A stretch of DNA of 64,000 nucleotides from Oscheius onirici (Eukaryota; Nematoda; Chromadorea; Rhabditida; Rhabditidae), in the NCBI GenBank assembly GCA_932521025.1, contig OW051473.1, positions 5,270,001 through 5,334,000 on the forward strand. The letters run 5' to 3'. Below the pieces are notes generated by a model, which was not told the DNA's origin, did no database searches, and worked only from the letters and a program-made list of their open reading frames with translations. Below are positions 1 to 11,014 of this stretch, piece by piece. How positions within the stretch are numbered: the stretch's first letter is position 1; each line of letters starts with the position of its first letter. Made by a program: the position numbers and the translations under genes.

Positions 1-196
1 CCAGCTGTCATCGGTTAAACTCTGATCTCTTTTCATGAACTTTTTTGTTTCGAACCTTGAACGCACTGATGCCTTCATCGAGCTCCTTCCACATCAGTGT
101 GACTTCGTTGTACATCCAAAACACGGAGAATACAGAGCAGAGAAGAGTTGTGCCGGATAGGGCGATGGTGGCCGTAGATGCTGCAGCAAGTCCCAT
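1..196 (-). CDS. cuticle collagen, N-terminal exon (partial)
   Basis: The minus strand reads from an ATG at 196 to beyond the left edge. The translation has one hydrophobic segment (STATIALSGTTLLCSVFSVF) followed by a charged region with WKELDEG. That layout matches the nematode cuticle collagen N-terminal domain (Col_cuticle_N), which anchors the procollagen in the secretory membrane before the furin-type site and Gly-X-Y repeats. The Gly-X-Y part lies outside the window, so the collagen assignment rests on this domain alone. The frame stays open upstream to 328, so a longer amino end is possible; 196 was chosen because it sits just before the hydrophobic stretch. It might also be another single-pass protein. 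Confidence 0.6.
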
Positions 197-656
197 CTTG
201 GACTGGACAAGAAAGCTACTTGCCCTCCATTTATATGCCTCGCGGAGGCAATAACGCTTTTCCGTACATGCCTTTTCTCGGAATACGATTAAGACGCCCA
301 ATCTTTCAACGAACTCATTTAACGACAAAGTTCGCTAAGAGTGGGCTTTTACGGTTGTTTGAGGTGCGTCTAAACAAGGATTTGAGAGAACAAGCCTTGT
401 AAAAAACAAAGATTCGTGGGAAATACGTTTGTTCACCAAATTTTTGAACGAGACTTTACGTCTACGCTAGTTTTTCCGATTTCGCGTGCGTTTTGTCTTG
501 CGTGGGAATGTAGGCAGCTTGATTGTTTGCATCTCTTTCTAATGTTTGTCCTCGGTGCCGCTTCGCAGTCCGTGCCGTTGACTTCCCCATAGGCTTCCTG
601 TCTCTCTTGGATTGTTTCCTGGCACATCTTATTTACACTTGATTAAATTGCAGTGA

Positions 657-1404
657 ATGGACCGCTACTCCCCTCAGCCACCGCCTCGAAGTTACAGTAA
701 TTTAAACGTCGACTGTAGCGAAGGAATTATTCGCCCGACTCCTCAAAGGAGCCCTCTCACAAAGGTACTAACCATATAATCAGTGTAAATAGAAACTTAT
801 TCATATTGATGAATGTCGTTGTACTGTAGTTTTTAAATTTTTCTGAATTTCGAGTTAACAACTTCTTCTGAACGCCTAGTTAAAAGCGAAAAAAATGAAA
901 AATAATATTCATAGTTTCTGAAACAACCGATTAATGTTTTTCAGCAAGTCAACCAGCTTGCGTATGAGATTCCAAAGAACAAATACGCGCAGAACCCTTG
1001 GAATTACGCTCCCGAGTTCCTCAAGGTTTGTTCTACAAACATCCATCGATTGCGTCCTCTTACAATTATAGGTTTTCGGCGATGTCAGAGTTCACGTGGG
1101 TGGAAAGGCCGTTTTTGATTGCGTCCTACTAGGAAGTCCCCGACCAAAGGTGCAACTAGTTTCTTTGAATTATATTGTAGAATCCAGGTTTGCTGGCTGT
1201 TCAATGAACAGAAGATGAGATTTACCGATGTCACAATTGAGGATACTTCCGATGTCTGCCGTATTACCATTCCCTACGTTCAACCTCATCATTTTGGTGA
1301 GCAAAAAATACGATGAAGACCATTTATATTTAGGAGAGTACACCGTCCTTTGCGAAAACGAAGTTGGTCGTGCTGTCGCTTCCGCTCAGCTCCTGCCGCT
1401 GTAA
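657..1404 (+). CDS. small Ig (I-set) domain protein
   Basis: Five exons join in phase: 657-764, 945-1025, 1072-1149, 1188-1296 and 1334-1404, giving about 145 residues. After a Pro-rich leader without an obvious signal peptide comes one Ig domain: first cysteine in AVFDCVLLG, the core tryptophan in VCWLFNEQ and the second cysteine in GEYTVLCENEVG. The D-x-G/A-x-Y core is replaced by HHFGEYTVLC, still typical of I-set domains from titin-like and ZIG proteins. The ATG is preceded by a short AT-rich run ending in CAG (653), compatible with a trans-splice site. The role is probably structural or adhesive; it resembles single-Ig muscle or ZIG-type proteins, but no orthologue is claimed. Confidence 0.7.
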
Positions 1405-1779
1405 CTTGGTCTTGTACATTTTTTATATTGCAATGTTTTATTAAAACTAATTAAAAGAACTCGTACAATATGGAGATTGGTTATTCTAACATATTAATGC
1501 TGGACTGGAATTGGTACCCGATTTGTTCTAATAGAAATACTGCTCAAAAATACTGATAAGACGCAATTGACACGTCTAATCGTCCTTTGCCGTTCCGTTG
1601 GCAGTTACAGCGGCATCCGCTTGTCCAGTGAGAGTGAAAAGAGCAGTAGCCTTTATGGAAAAGAGTGCAAGGCCGAAAGATAAAAGTCCTAAATGGCTGC
1701 CTACAGCCGACATCCAGTTCCAGGCTCGTGCAAATGTGGATTGCCTGAATATGGTTATGAACATGATCATTTTCATGAC

Positions 1780-3194
1780 CTACTTGTTTTCCAAAGCTGC
1801 TGGATTAAGCGGTGGTCCAGGTTGAAGGCTGTACATCGTGTCCAGAACAAGATCTTGCACAAACGTGGGCATACAGCTAAGAGGGATGAAACAGAATATG
1901 GCGTCCCAACCAGCAGCGTATCTGGAGTAGAAAAATGGTTTCAAAGCTGGATGCTCTTACCTTAAACGTGGCCAACCTCCAAAGAGAGCATGTTCGTAGC
2001 AGGATACAACCCATTGAAGGTTGGGATTAGCGACAATGTTGACACCGTTCTGCCAGGCTATTTTGACTGAAATCGGTTTGTTCTTAGAAATCCTCCCAAC
2101 CTACAGTTTTGGAAGTATTTCTCTCCGTATTCTTCTTTGACAGTGGAAGGCAGCTGTCCCCATATCCTGTTGATCCTTCCGTGTTGCGCTTCCTCACTGA
2201 GAAGTTCAGTCTTGAAACATCCCGGTTCAAGAACGTGAACAGAGACTCCGAATGACCTCATTTCCAGTCTAAAAGCCTGCGACTTGAAGTGAATGGACCT
2301 GAACTACCTCAAACAGTCCATATATGCTTCTACGGCAAATTTGGCCGTAACGTAGGGAGCAACAAACTTTCCATGTAGACGTCCAGCTGTCGAACCCATA
2401 GTGACGATTCTTCCCTAAGTCACTTTTTAAAACAAGGAATATAAAATCTGCATACTCTACTAGCTTTCACAAGAGGAATGAAAGCATGACACACTCTGAC
2501 AGCTCCCATAGTATTCACATTTAGCGATAGTTGGTACTCTGCCGTTGTGCACCAATCGTCGGGCCCAAACGTCGTGAAAATTCCGGCATTGTTGACTACA
2601 CCGTGTAGAAGTCCTCCCTGTTTTTTTGTTACTAGCGAATTGAATTGACGCCTACCGTCTTCTTCAAAACTTTATCTACTTGAAACCTAGCAGCAGCAAC
2701 ACTTTCATCATTAGTGATGTCAATTTGGACCACATGAAGATCACCGAATCTTTTTTGTTTGCTGCCGAGGTGTTGTTGTTGAAGACTTTCACCACCCTGA
2801 AACCGATTAGTTCACACTTTTTTGAAACCGATATTTGTCAATAACAGTGTCAGTTTTGTGATTGTGGCGATTTGGACACACAGATAACCTTGAAAACAAT
2901 GAGACTGTTGCGAATTACGCTCTAAGGTGGTCGAGGCAGACAGGAATGATATGTATGGCAGTACCAGTTTCGATAGGTGTTCATAGAAGAACTTACTGTC
3001 TCAGTGTAGCAGCCAGCAAAAACATTGACCCCTTGCGAAAGAAGTCGCAGAGCAAGAAGACGTCCGAAGCCACTGTCGCAACCGGTAATGAAGACGTAGC
3101 GATTCTTCATAGAAATGTACAGACTTTCGAGGATGATTCTTCGAAAAAGAAAGTACCCTATAGCCATGGCAGCAAAGTAGTAAAGCCAAATCAT
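1780..3194 (-). CDS. short-chain dehydrogenase/reductase (retinol dehydrogenase-like, DHS family)
   Basis: Seven exons (2997-3194, 2656-2796, 2456-2617, 2308-2414, 2105-2268, 1961-2066, 1780-1921) give 339 residues, the usual size for SDR9C enzymes. Visible motifs are an amino-terminal membrane helix, the nucleotide site TGCDSGFG, VNNAG, the catalytic serine in MGSTAGR and the Y-x-x-x-K pair in APYVTAKFAVEAY. It should oxidise or reduce retinoid or steroid alcohols with NAD(P) at the ER membrane. Nematodes have many such dhs genes and I cannot say which this is. The ATG directly follows ATTTTACAG/G, a likely trans-splice acceptor. Exon 5 uses the acceptor GCTTTTAG at 2269; the earlier CAG would break the frame. 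Confidence 0.9.
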
Positions 3195-4450
3195 CCTGTA
3201 AAATGAAGGTAAGTTCAAGAAAGGAAATATAAAAGGATGAACAGTTCGCGATGGCCTATACACAGTTATTGTGTCTATTGAAGTGGAGAAGACGATCATG
3301 GGAAAACAATAGGAAACAGAACCTTAACGCGAATTACTGTAACCGGCAGATAAAAATTGAAACTTTCTGGAGTTATTATGCTCCAAGGTGGTGTGATGTC
3401 AACGATTCTGTGAGAGAAAACAAAAAGGTATCAAGAATCGAAAGACTAAACGGACAGGATTTGAAACACTGACATAGGTTTTTTGAACCCCCTCAGCAGA
3501 AGTGATTTATTTACGCAGTGAATTCACTTTCTACGAAACGTTTATGTGGGTCAGGCTGTCGGATAACGTACAAAGAAGAAGGATGTGTCTGAACCTTTGC
3601 ATTCTTTCTTTTATACTAGTTGAAATTGAGCAGAAGTCATGCGGCCTGTCTGAATGACCCGCCTACATGGGCAGAGGTCACAAAAAGAGCGATGACCTGG
3701 CCTGTGGAAGGAATCAGAAGTCAGAGCAGAGACTCGCTTAGTCATAGGGAAATAGGAACAGCAAAATTGACTCAGAGCATATGTAAACATTGACGCTATT
3801 TCTGTTTTCCACCAGGAAACGGTTTCTAATCAGTAGTTTGACAGACGACCTGCAGAAAAGAAGCGAAAGTACAGCCGCGCCGTATCTTCTATTCGTTTAT
3901 CGCAACAGAAGGAATGTATTACGAGTCAAAAAAGAAATTCATGGTAGCCGTTTGGGTACATGACAGTAGGTGTTCTAAGTGAGCGCCCGGGGTCGCGGCC
4001 CAAGTCTGCGCCATCCGACGAACGGTCACTATTTCTCCATCTGTGTACATAGTCCCCAGAAGGTAAGCGAGACGGCTTTTCACGGTTAAGGTCAGTCGGC
4101 TGGCCGGCCGCACCGGTCACCGGTCAAAACACCGGTCTTTGTTTGGGCTTCCTACGAGGGCAGATAAAACAACTGAAATAACGACGACAACAGCTTCATT
4201 CAAACCCGAAACCTTTGTTACAGCATATATTTTTGAATCCGATTCCAAAACAAAACGAAAACGCGTATTTTCTGCTGTCTTGTTCTCTTAGTGTTTTCAG
4301 TTCTTTATTCCTTAAGTTTTAAAAAAGTCTTTTCACTAACAGATCTGGTTTGAATTGTGAATTGAATACTCTTAAATCGTATCGTATAGCTTTATTTCTA
4401 AATTTTGTATTCAGTTGCCAGCCATCTGCTGGAAACACGAAAGAGAAACA
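3195..4450. other. intergenic, no gene recognised
   Basis: This stretch between the dehydrogenase start and the dispersed repeat shows no exon chain I can support. Only short open frames without splice context are present. Positions 4105-4134 contain three closely spaced ACCGGTC units next to GGCCGGCCGC, the most GC-rich spot nearby. GC-box-like bases (GACCCGCC) occur near 3655, upstream of the dehydrogenase. Confidence 0.5.
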
Positions 4451-4611
4451 TTTCTGTCACCTCGGTTGTACAAGAAATTCGATATTCCAATTGGAACATC
4501 CTCTTGCACGGTCCCATCTCTTGATATTGTCGCGTTTAGTTAATAGTGAGATTCCTCTGGCAGAAGATAGGCGTGATGAATCCGGTCGCTGAAATTTCAG
4601 GTGTCAATTTT
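4451..4611 (+). repeat. dispersed repeat, copy 1
   Basis: This segment is clearly homologous, in the same orientation, to 7099-7237. Both copies share TTTCTGTC, CTCGGTTGTA, AGAAATTCGA, CCAATTGGAACA, ATATTGTCGCGTTTA, CCTCTGGCAGA and GATGAATCCGGTCGCTGA. Copy 1 is about 22 bp longer because of an insertion around 4502-4520. No terminal inverted repeats or tRNA promoter boxes were seen, so its class is unknown. Confidence 0.85.
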
Positions 4612-4614
4612 CAG

Positions 4615-5195
4615 GCGTCGATTCGCCTTTGCATCAACAGTGAGAAAGCCCTGCCGCATCCATTTGAAGACCGAAGATGTCTGTGTAAAGACTTCGGAAT
4701 TCATATTCAATGTCTTAAATTCTGTCAACGCACAGGTATTTCCCAGGCAGTCGTCGAACTCCTCAACAGAGTTGACGTGCACACACATCCTCGATCTATG
4801 CGCAGACGAGTGAGTTTGTTTTGCTTTTTTGGTTGTTTTATATTAAATAACTGTGACCAAGTAACTCAATCATGGAAACACAAATAGGGCGGGGGACTGT
4901 CGAATCTGTTCATAACTAATTATGGCATGTATCGTTTCAGGTACGAAAAAGGATGAGCAAGTGGAGCTGCAAGGTGTGCGAGCAGGGTCTGCACCTGCTC
5001 CTGACGGTCAGTTTCTCTTTCGTATTAACCAGCACCAATCGCAATCGAAATTGAGGGCGCTCTCGGTGAAAAAACATGAAAAAAAATCATGAAAAAACTG
5101 GTACGTATTACTTGGTACACATAAAAGCAAAACTGATACATTTGCAGAAATCACCGGCCGTTATGTGCAGGCGCACTATCGAGTGTCTGGAATAG
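4615..5195 (+). CDS. orphan Cys-rich protein, 3' exons
   Basis: Three exons join in phase 0: 4615-4809, 4941-5006 and 5148-5195 (TAG). They encode 102 residues with nine cysteines, including RRCLCKDFG, CLKFCQRTG, WSCKVCEQG and MCRRTIECLE, and a basic stretch around RRRVRKRM. The first acceptor (TTTTCAG at 4608-4614) lies at the edge of the dispersed repeat, and the upstream exon with a start or signal peptide was not found. Paired cysteines suggest a secreted, disulphide-bonded protein, but I do not recognise the family. Other frames of the same exons also stay partly open, so the model is tentative. Confidence 0.45.
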
Positions 5196-5393
5196 ACGGC
5201 ACCATCCCCTTCTTATGTTCTACAAGTGTCCACATACATTCATGCTTTTATTATGCACGTGGCTGTATGTACGTAACAATAGAGTTTTGTGATCTGAAGT
5301 AAGAAAATGTGCATAAATATCAAAAACATTTATATTCAATGAAATCATAACAAAATACAACAGATAATCAGGAAAATATGATTATTAATCGAC

Positions 5394-5979
5394 TCAATCC
5401 CTGCATGTTCTCTTGAAAGAAAGCATTTTTGAAGTTGCATGGTCTACTCTATCAAGAGTGGTGAAATACTCAACAATCATACGATCAATTGTTTTCTTAT
5501 CTATAACTCCTTCTCTTGGGCGGTTCTCTTCGAATGTCTGCCTAAACATGGCGCGTATGGACGGCAATCGCGCGTCTAAATATGCGATGCCGGCAGCTAC
5601 ATTATGCTCAAATAAGTATGAGCTGTTAAGACTTCTCCTTGAGGTGCGTGGCTCTCTCAACTCGTAGTATGCCTCGACAACGTTGCCTTCGTAATCTGTA
5701 CTGCTAAGACAGACTGCGGCAATCTTGGTTAGCTCTTCCTCCACGTCGAAGAGCGAAGATGACGTGATCGCGTCCGCATATGAGAGGCTTCTATTTAGCT
5801 TAGCGGCCGCTGATGTAGAGATGTAAGTAGTGCTGTTGGAGCGGTTGATGCTGCCTGAAAGATGTACATGTTGACACCTATTTTAGCTAAAGCATGATAT
5901 GTTCATCTGTCCAACCATCTAATCTAAATAACAAGGCGATCATACCTGCATGTAAATGGGTCGCAAGGCAAGTGTTGTC
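5394..5979 (-). CDS. unidentified protein, two 3' exons
   Basis: Exons 5946-5979 and 5394-5854 join in phase 1 and read about 163 residues to a TGA at 5394-5396. The sequence is rich in Ser/Thr near its amino end (NRSNSTTYISTSAAA, with possible N-glycosylation at NRS and NST), then mostly helical and charged, ending KRTCRD. No catalytic motif or known domain is visible. A 5' end was not found: the first exon follows a weak acceptor (ATGAG). Codon use and in-phase splicing support a real gene, but the function is unknown. Confidence 0.5.
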
Positions 5980-7098
5980 CTCATTTCAGAAAAACGTTAT
6001 ACAGTTGTGTACACTAATTAGTTGGTACTTTGATCTAGCGTCGCTTGGATAGATCGTTTAGCCTGGAAATATATAGCGTATTTTAATGCATTTACGCAAG
6101 AAAAGCACATATAAGTGGCGCAGCGAGATAAATACGAACCGAGAATGCAAAAAGTAAGAATCAAAAGTTTGAGTGGAAATATGAACAATGTTTACAATAA
6201 TCACCTATAATATAAAAATATAATATGTATGGTTATTATGAAACAGACACCAGATTGAAATAAAGAGGGAAGGCGGCCACTCGCTCGACTCAATTTCTCT
6301 ATCACAACCCCACCCACTTCTTGACCAAAGTGAAACTCTCCTGCTGTCACACTCTTGGATAGAGGCAGAGTGTATGACATAAAAAGAACGTAAAAAAGAG
6401 AAAAGAATTTCAGATAAGCGTTATATAAAAAATATCCTACTGATGCATTGTAAATTCTAAAGATAGTCTTCACTCATGAAAATGCTAAGATTAAAGCTGA
6501 TATTTATTATTATTCACTTTAAGAGAAATTAATTTTAAGACAACACAATTTTTTTAATATCAAGCTTTTTCAACTAGAAGACAGTAATAGGCACAATGGT
6601 GTGTGCCAAATTCTTGTATTGGAAATGTGGAGCATACAATTATATTAACTTAAACATTAATTTATATTTCTTTGTCTACACAATTATTTTTGAGATAAGT
6701 GATAATTTCTTCAGGTGGATCGAATGCGAAAGATTCGAAGGAATGACTTTTTTCTTGTATCATTTTATAGTAAACCTAATGAGTACTATTTGAAGAATCA
6801 ATATTCACAATTCCGACATCTTCATTTAATATCTTATCCGCGAGAGTGTCACGCATGCTAAAAAAATATGAAACTCCATGTCCTTTTGCGAAAACTAGAA
6901 ACAGTAAAAATGCATCACTGGATCAATGGACTTCTCACTAAAAATCCCTTCACCGGAGGCGGCCTCCGTATCGACTTTGACGCACTCGACTTCCTGAATC
7001 GGCTCACAATGAGTCGAGTAAATTTTTGACTCAACGCCCAAGTATACCCAGAAGTACCTATCAACGGTTATCTCAACGGTTATCCCAAAACAGAATAA
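5980..7098. other. intergenic, AT-rich
   Basis: AT-rich sequence with only short unsupported frames. A hydrophobic minus-strand frame at 6201-6473 has no splice or start context and looks accidental. No RNA gene was seen. Confidence 0.4.
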
Positions 7099-7237
7099 TT
7101 TCTGTCCCCTCGGTTGTACCAGAAATTCGAAATACCAATTGGAACAACCCTTTATATTGTCGCGTTTATTTAAGAGTGAGATCCCTCTGGCAGATGGCGT
7201 GATGAATCCGGTCGCTGAGATTTCAGGTGTCGATTTT
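7099..7237 (+). repeat. dispersed repeat, copy 2
   Basis: Second copy of the element at 4451-4611, same strand, with substitutions and without the 22-bp insertion. It ends at GGTGTCGATTTT, where copy 1 has GGTGTCAATTTTCAG; so only copy 1 provides a splice acceptor at its right end. Confidence 0.85.
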
Positions 7238-8383
7238 GGTCGTTGTCGTTTCGGAGACAAAAGGAAGAAACCTGCTACCGTTCAGATAAAATTCGAATAA
7301 AACGCAACATTATCCTACGGTTCGAAACGGTTTCGCGATTCGGAAAAATGTTTCAAACAAAAATGTTAACTTAGTTCAGTCACACGGTTACATGGAGCAG
7401 CGAACGAAAAACAAGCTGTGTTCGTGCCGTGTTTCTATCCTGTGAAAAATATATCTACAATGATAACCGCAAAAAAAAGATTCAGCGACAGCAGAAGCAC
7501 ATAAACTGCAAAAATATGGGCCTAACGCCAATGTTAGACCTTAAAATCTGAAAAATAAACGAAAGGAAACTATCACTGAAAAGACGGAAGAGAATCCCTC
7601 CATCGCGTTTCATTAGCCGTTTCAAAACATCACCGCAATCTGGACGATCAGCGTCTCTGGAATTTTTCATCCAGCTCCAACAAGAAAATCGTTTTTGCAT
7701 CTACCCAGTCTTGCATTGCACTATGGAAGACCCGTTTCCAAGTCGAGCGATAAGTGAAAGCCGCTCTCTTGCGCAAAACATCAAAAAAGAAAGGAAAGAA
7801 ACAAAAATGCGATTATGAATCTTTTGATCCTTGCTTTTTTGAAAGAGACGAGAAAAGTTTAGTTTTATGTAAATGTACAAATTTTCTCACTTTGAAAGAT
7901 GAATCAGATTGCAGTTCCAAATAAAAAGTTTCTGCCTCCACCAGCTATACCGTTTCAACGGCTGTAAAATAAAAATATCGAGATGTTGTACACAAGTCTC
8001 AACTGTCGCTAAAATGTGTTAAAAATTCATACAGTAGGTAGGCTCAAAACGGTTATGTAAGCACAACAAATGTATTTCTGTTATGACAATGGAAAATCAG
8101 TCGGCTGAATGAGCGAGGATAGAGGCGTTGTTTGCATTGAAGATGTACAAGAATATAAGAAAAACTTAAACAAGCCGTGTTTCATCCTATGTTCTAAGAG
8201 GCGAGAAAAAATATTCTACATTCGAAATTGAGAAGAATAGCAATTTCTGCAGCTTCGTTTGTTGCAATGCTGAACCTCGGATAACGCCTGAACAAAACTG
8301 TTTGTTAAAAAAACTTTTTGTTTATTCGGGTTTTCAAGGAAGTTCACCTAACCGAGATTACATCCGAAAAGTAGAGGGGTCTT
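7238..8383. other. intergenic, no gene recognised
   Basis: No exon chain, repeat or RNA gene could be supported here. A minus-strand frame of 72 codons at 7482-7700 lacks splice context. Confidence 0.4.
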
Positions 8384-8557
8384 GGAGTGATGATGAGCGC
8401 ATTTAATGATCAGGGTTGCTCAAGGTAGGGGATCAGCTGGACAGGCTAGGCTAGCGAGAGATGACAGGGTAGACTGCTTTCGTGTACTTCTACCCGGGAT
8501 TGAACTAGCGATCGCTTTATTCATAGACTGCCATACTATCCACTTGACTATCCGGGC
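8384..8557 (-). mobile_element. tRNA-derived SINE, copy 1
   Basis: Read on the minus strand, this 174-bp unit begins GCCCGGATAGTCAAGTGGAT and is nearly 90% identical by eye to 10652-10825, which lies in the opposite orientation. It carries an A-box (TAGTCAAGTGG) and a B-box (AGTTCAATCCC) about 45 bp apart, the spacing of the RNA polymerase III promoter in tRNA genes. The following 100 bp are shared by both copies but are not tRNA-like. It cannot be a working tRNA because the T-stem does not pair. It should be mobilised by a LINE reverse transcriptase; no poly(A) tail or target duplication was identified. Confidence 0.75.
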
Positions 8558-9151
8558 ATGAACAAAGCGGTTGCTGAAGCATAATTTTGACCAGACGACT
8601 TCGTCGTCTGAAGACGTCGTACCACGATTTTGGACAATTTAACTGTTCGAATTTTTCCCCAAATTCAAAACTTAACTGTAGGCAAATTTCCCGACAGGAA
8701 ATAACTTGTTGCCTGTAGCGAGATCATAGAGGGGCTTGAAAACAGTGAAAGGGGAATTATTTCGAAAAACGGACGTGGCAGCTGGATTCTTCACAAAATT
8801 TCAATAAAGCAGTTGCCCTTAGAATGGCATTTTTACAGTCTACTTTTTGAAAAGTTTGGAAATACACTTCGGATTCCCTTGGCTTTTTAATAAGAGAAGA
8901 TCAATCTTTCTACTAGGCATTCAGACACTTATGTTTGCGATGCCATGAGGTCCAACTCGTTTTTTCCTTATCTCAACGCTTTCAAGGTTATTCTTCCGTT
9001 ACGTAACATGGAAAAATCGCCCACAGGGAAGCTTTATCGTCGAATGCCTGCCTGATATCTCTAGGTTGCACATGTTCTATCGCTTTCAACAACCTGCTAC
9101 GATAGCCACCTGTGGGCGGAGGGCATCGCAAGGACAAAGGCTTTCAACTGC
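8558..9151. other. intergenic upstream region
   Basis: Non-coding stretch between SINE copy 1 and the TATA box of the first Gly/Cys/Pro-rich gene. A GACGACTTCGTCGTC palindrome lies at 8593-8607 followed by GACGTCGT; otherwise nothing recognisable. Confidence 0.4.
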
Positions 9152-9159
9152 CTATAAAA
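9152..9159 (+). promoter_or_regulatory. TATA box of Gly/Cys/Pro-rich gene 1
   Basis: CTATAAAAG lies about 45 bp before the ATG at 9200. The same TATAAAA element precedes the minus-strand copy (11720-11728) and the copy at 46.9 kb (46858-46864), suggesting a shared core promoter. Confidence 0.7.
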
Positions 9160-9199
9160 GCAGCGGAAGATCTGGAAAAAGCAAGCGTCTTCTCAGACC

Positions 9200-9909
9200 A
9201 TGCAGAAGCTTATCCTCTTGGCTCTCTTTGGAGTTTCCCAAGCTTTCCTCCTCGGAGGTGGCGGCGGTGGCTGCGGATGTGCTCCTCCCCCTCCTCCCTG
9301 TGGATGCGGAGGGTATGCTTTACTTTTTATAAAATTTCAGATCGCCAACAACTACATTTGCTTTCATTTACGGTTTTCTTTTTTTCAGTGGACTTCCTCC
9401 TCTCTCTCTCCCATCTTTCTCCCTCCCTAGCTTGGGCGGCGGCGGTGGATGCGGATGTGCTCCTCCTCCTCCTCCCTGTGGATGGTTCGTTTCTAGATCA
9501 TTTTATTTATATAAATTGAATTTCCAGTGCTCCTCCTCCCCCTGCTCCCTGTGGTGGAGGATGCGGCGGTCCCCCTCCCCCGGCCCCATGTGGTGGTGGA
9601 TGGTAGGAAATTGCAGTTGAAACCAAACAAAATTTTATAGCGGAGCTCCTCCTCCTCTTCCCCCTCCCCCACCTCCCTGCGGAGGAGCTCCCATCGGAGG
9701 CTGCGGAGCTGGACCTGCTCCCGGAGGATATGCCGTAAGAACAAGCACCGAAAATACAAAAATTTGAAATTCAGGCTCCTCCTCCTCCCTTCCCCGCTCA
9801 GCCCGCTGGAGGATACGCCCAGGCTCCTCCTGCTCCTCTTCCCGCTCCCGGAGGATACGCTCCTCAGGGACCCATCGGAGGAAACTCTTACGCTGTTGGA
9901 GGAAAGTAA
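9200..9909 (+). CDS. secreted Gly/Cys/Pro-rich protein 1
   Basis: Five exons (9200-9312, 9389-9484, 9528-9602, 9641-9734, 9775-9909) give 170 residues. A signal peptide (MQKLILLALFGVSQAFL) is followed by repeats of GGGGGCGCAPPPPPCG, then Pro/Ala/Gly/Tyr-rich sequence ending NSYAVGGK. Cysteines come in C-x-C pairs, so disulphide cross-linking is likely. This composition resembles the low-complexity amino region of nematode ground-like proteins and of eggshell or cuticle structural proteins, but no ground-like domain follows. All splice sites keep phase. A TATA box lies 45 bp upstream and AATAAA is at 9981. SINE copies lie on both sides. Three related loci are in this window. Confidence 0.85.
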
Positions 9910-10651
9910 TTTTCTCATCATCCTCGGCTTCGCCATATCTGTATATTCAGTCTTTCATTCCTCCGCTCACCACAAGCGAGAATAAATTATCAGTATCAAC
10001 AATTGTTTTGTTTTCAATTGAAGAGATAGAATACTCTAGTCAAATTTGATCAGTTGGATTTCTTTTGTGGGGTTTTATAGCCGTCCACACAAAGTAGCTT
10101 GTAAAAAGAAAAGACTCGTCACAGCATGCTTTATGCAAAATTGTAAGCTCTTTGACTTTCGTTTTCCAAGATCTTACTTCAACACCTTTGGTTTGTTTTT
10201 GATTTGGTGAAAACAGCGAGAATATCTCCTAATCTACGTACTCCAGAAGCACTTTGTTTCGCAAGCATACCGGAGGTAGTTCTTATTATTCTCATTTGGC
10301 TTGTTTCTGAAAATATTTATTATACATGCTCTACAATATCTTTGTTAAAAAAAGTACCCTAATTTGTCCTGTTTTTCTAAGCTCGTAGGATTCAAAACTT
10401 ATGATCGAGTGGAGGAATCATTGCGACCTGCTAGATCGAATTTTTTTAGCTTAAAGAAACAAAGTTTCAGTTCACAACTGCTTAATTTCTTTGAAGCCAA
10501 GACATTAATTTAAACAAAACTGATTGAAAAATGTGCGAGTTTTGTCATTCTTGAAGACTTCGCTAGATTCAATAAATGTGGGAAGAAACTAGTTATTGTC
10601 GTTGAATTCTCCGAAAGTGCGGGAATAAATGGTAAACTTAAACAATTAGGG
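9910..10651. other. intergenic
   Basis: Contains the AATAAA signal of the upstream gene at 9981-9986. No other feature was recognised before the second SINE. Confidence 0.5.
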
Positions 10652-10825
10652 GCCCGGATAGTCAAGTGGATAGGATGACAGTCTATGAAGAAAGCGATCG
10701 CAAGTTCAATCCCGGGTGGTAGTACACGAAGGTAGTCTACCCTGGCATCTCTCGCCAGCCTAGCCTGTCCAGCGGATCCCGTAGCTTGAGCTACCCTGAT
10801 CATTCAACGCGCTCATCATCACCCC
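10652..10825 (+). mobile_element. tRNA-derived SINE, copy 2
   Basis: Same 174-bp element as 8384-8557, here on the plus strand. The A-box (TAGTCAAGTGG) starts at 10659 and the B-box (AGTTCAATCCC) at 10703. It sits between the two convergent Gly/Cys/Pro-rich genes. Differences from copy 1 are scattered, as expected for two independent old insertions. Confidence 0.75.
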
Positions 10826-11014
10826 TCCCTCTTAAACAGTTTTTTTACAGTTAAACAATTAAGGTTTAAGAAAAGGTTATATTTGTCTACATGTAAAATG
10901 TATCATATACGCTTTTCAAGTCGAGGAAAAGTGTATCAACTTTCATCGAGTAGGATAATTTTATTGCAATTAATGAGATGACAGTATAAAGATATGACCA
11001 AGCTGCGACTCCTT

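Noticed and set aside
1576-1776. Hydrophobic minus-strand frame just after the dehydrogenase stop
   Set aside because: It could be reached only by a splice in the wrong phase; no own promoter or start context.
9493-9936. 147-codon minus-strand frame
   Set aside because: Antisense of the repetitive Gly/Cys/Pro-rich gene 1.
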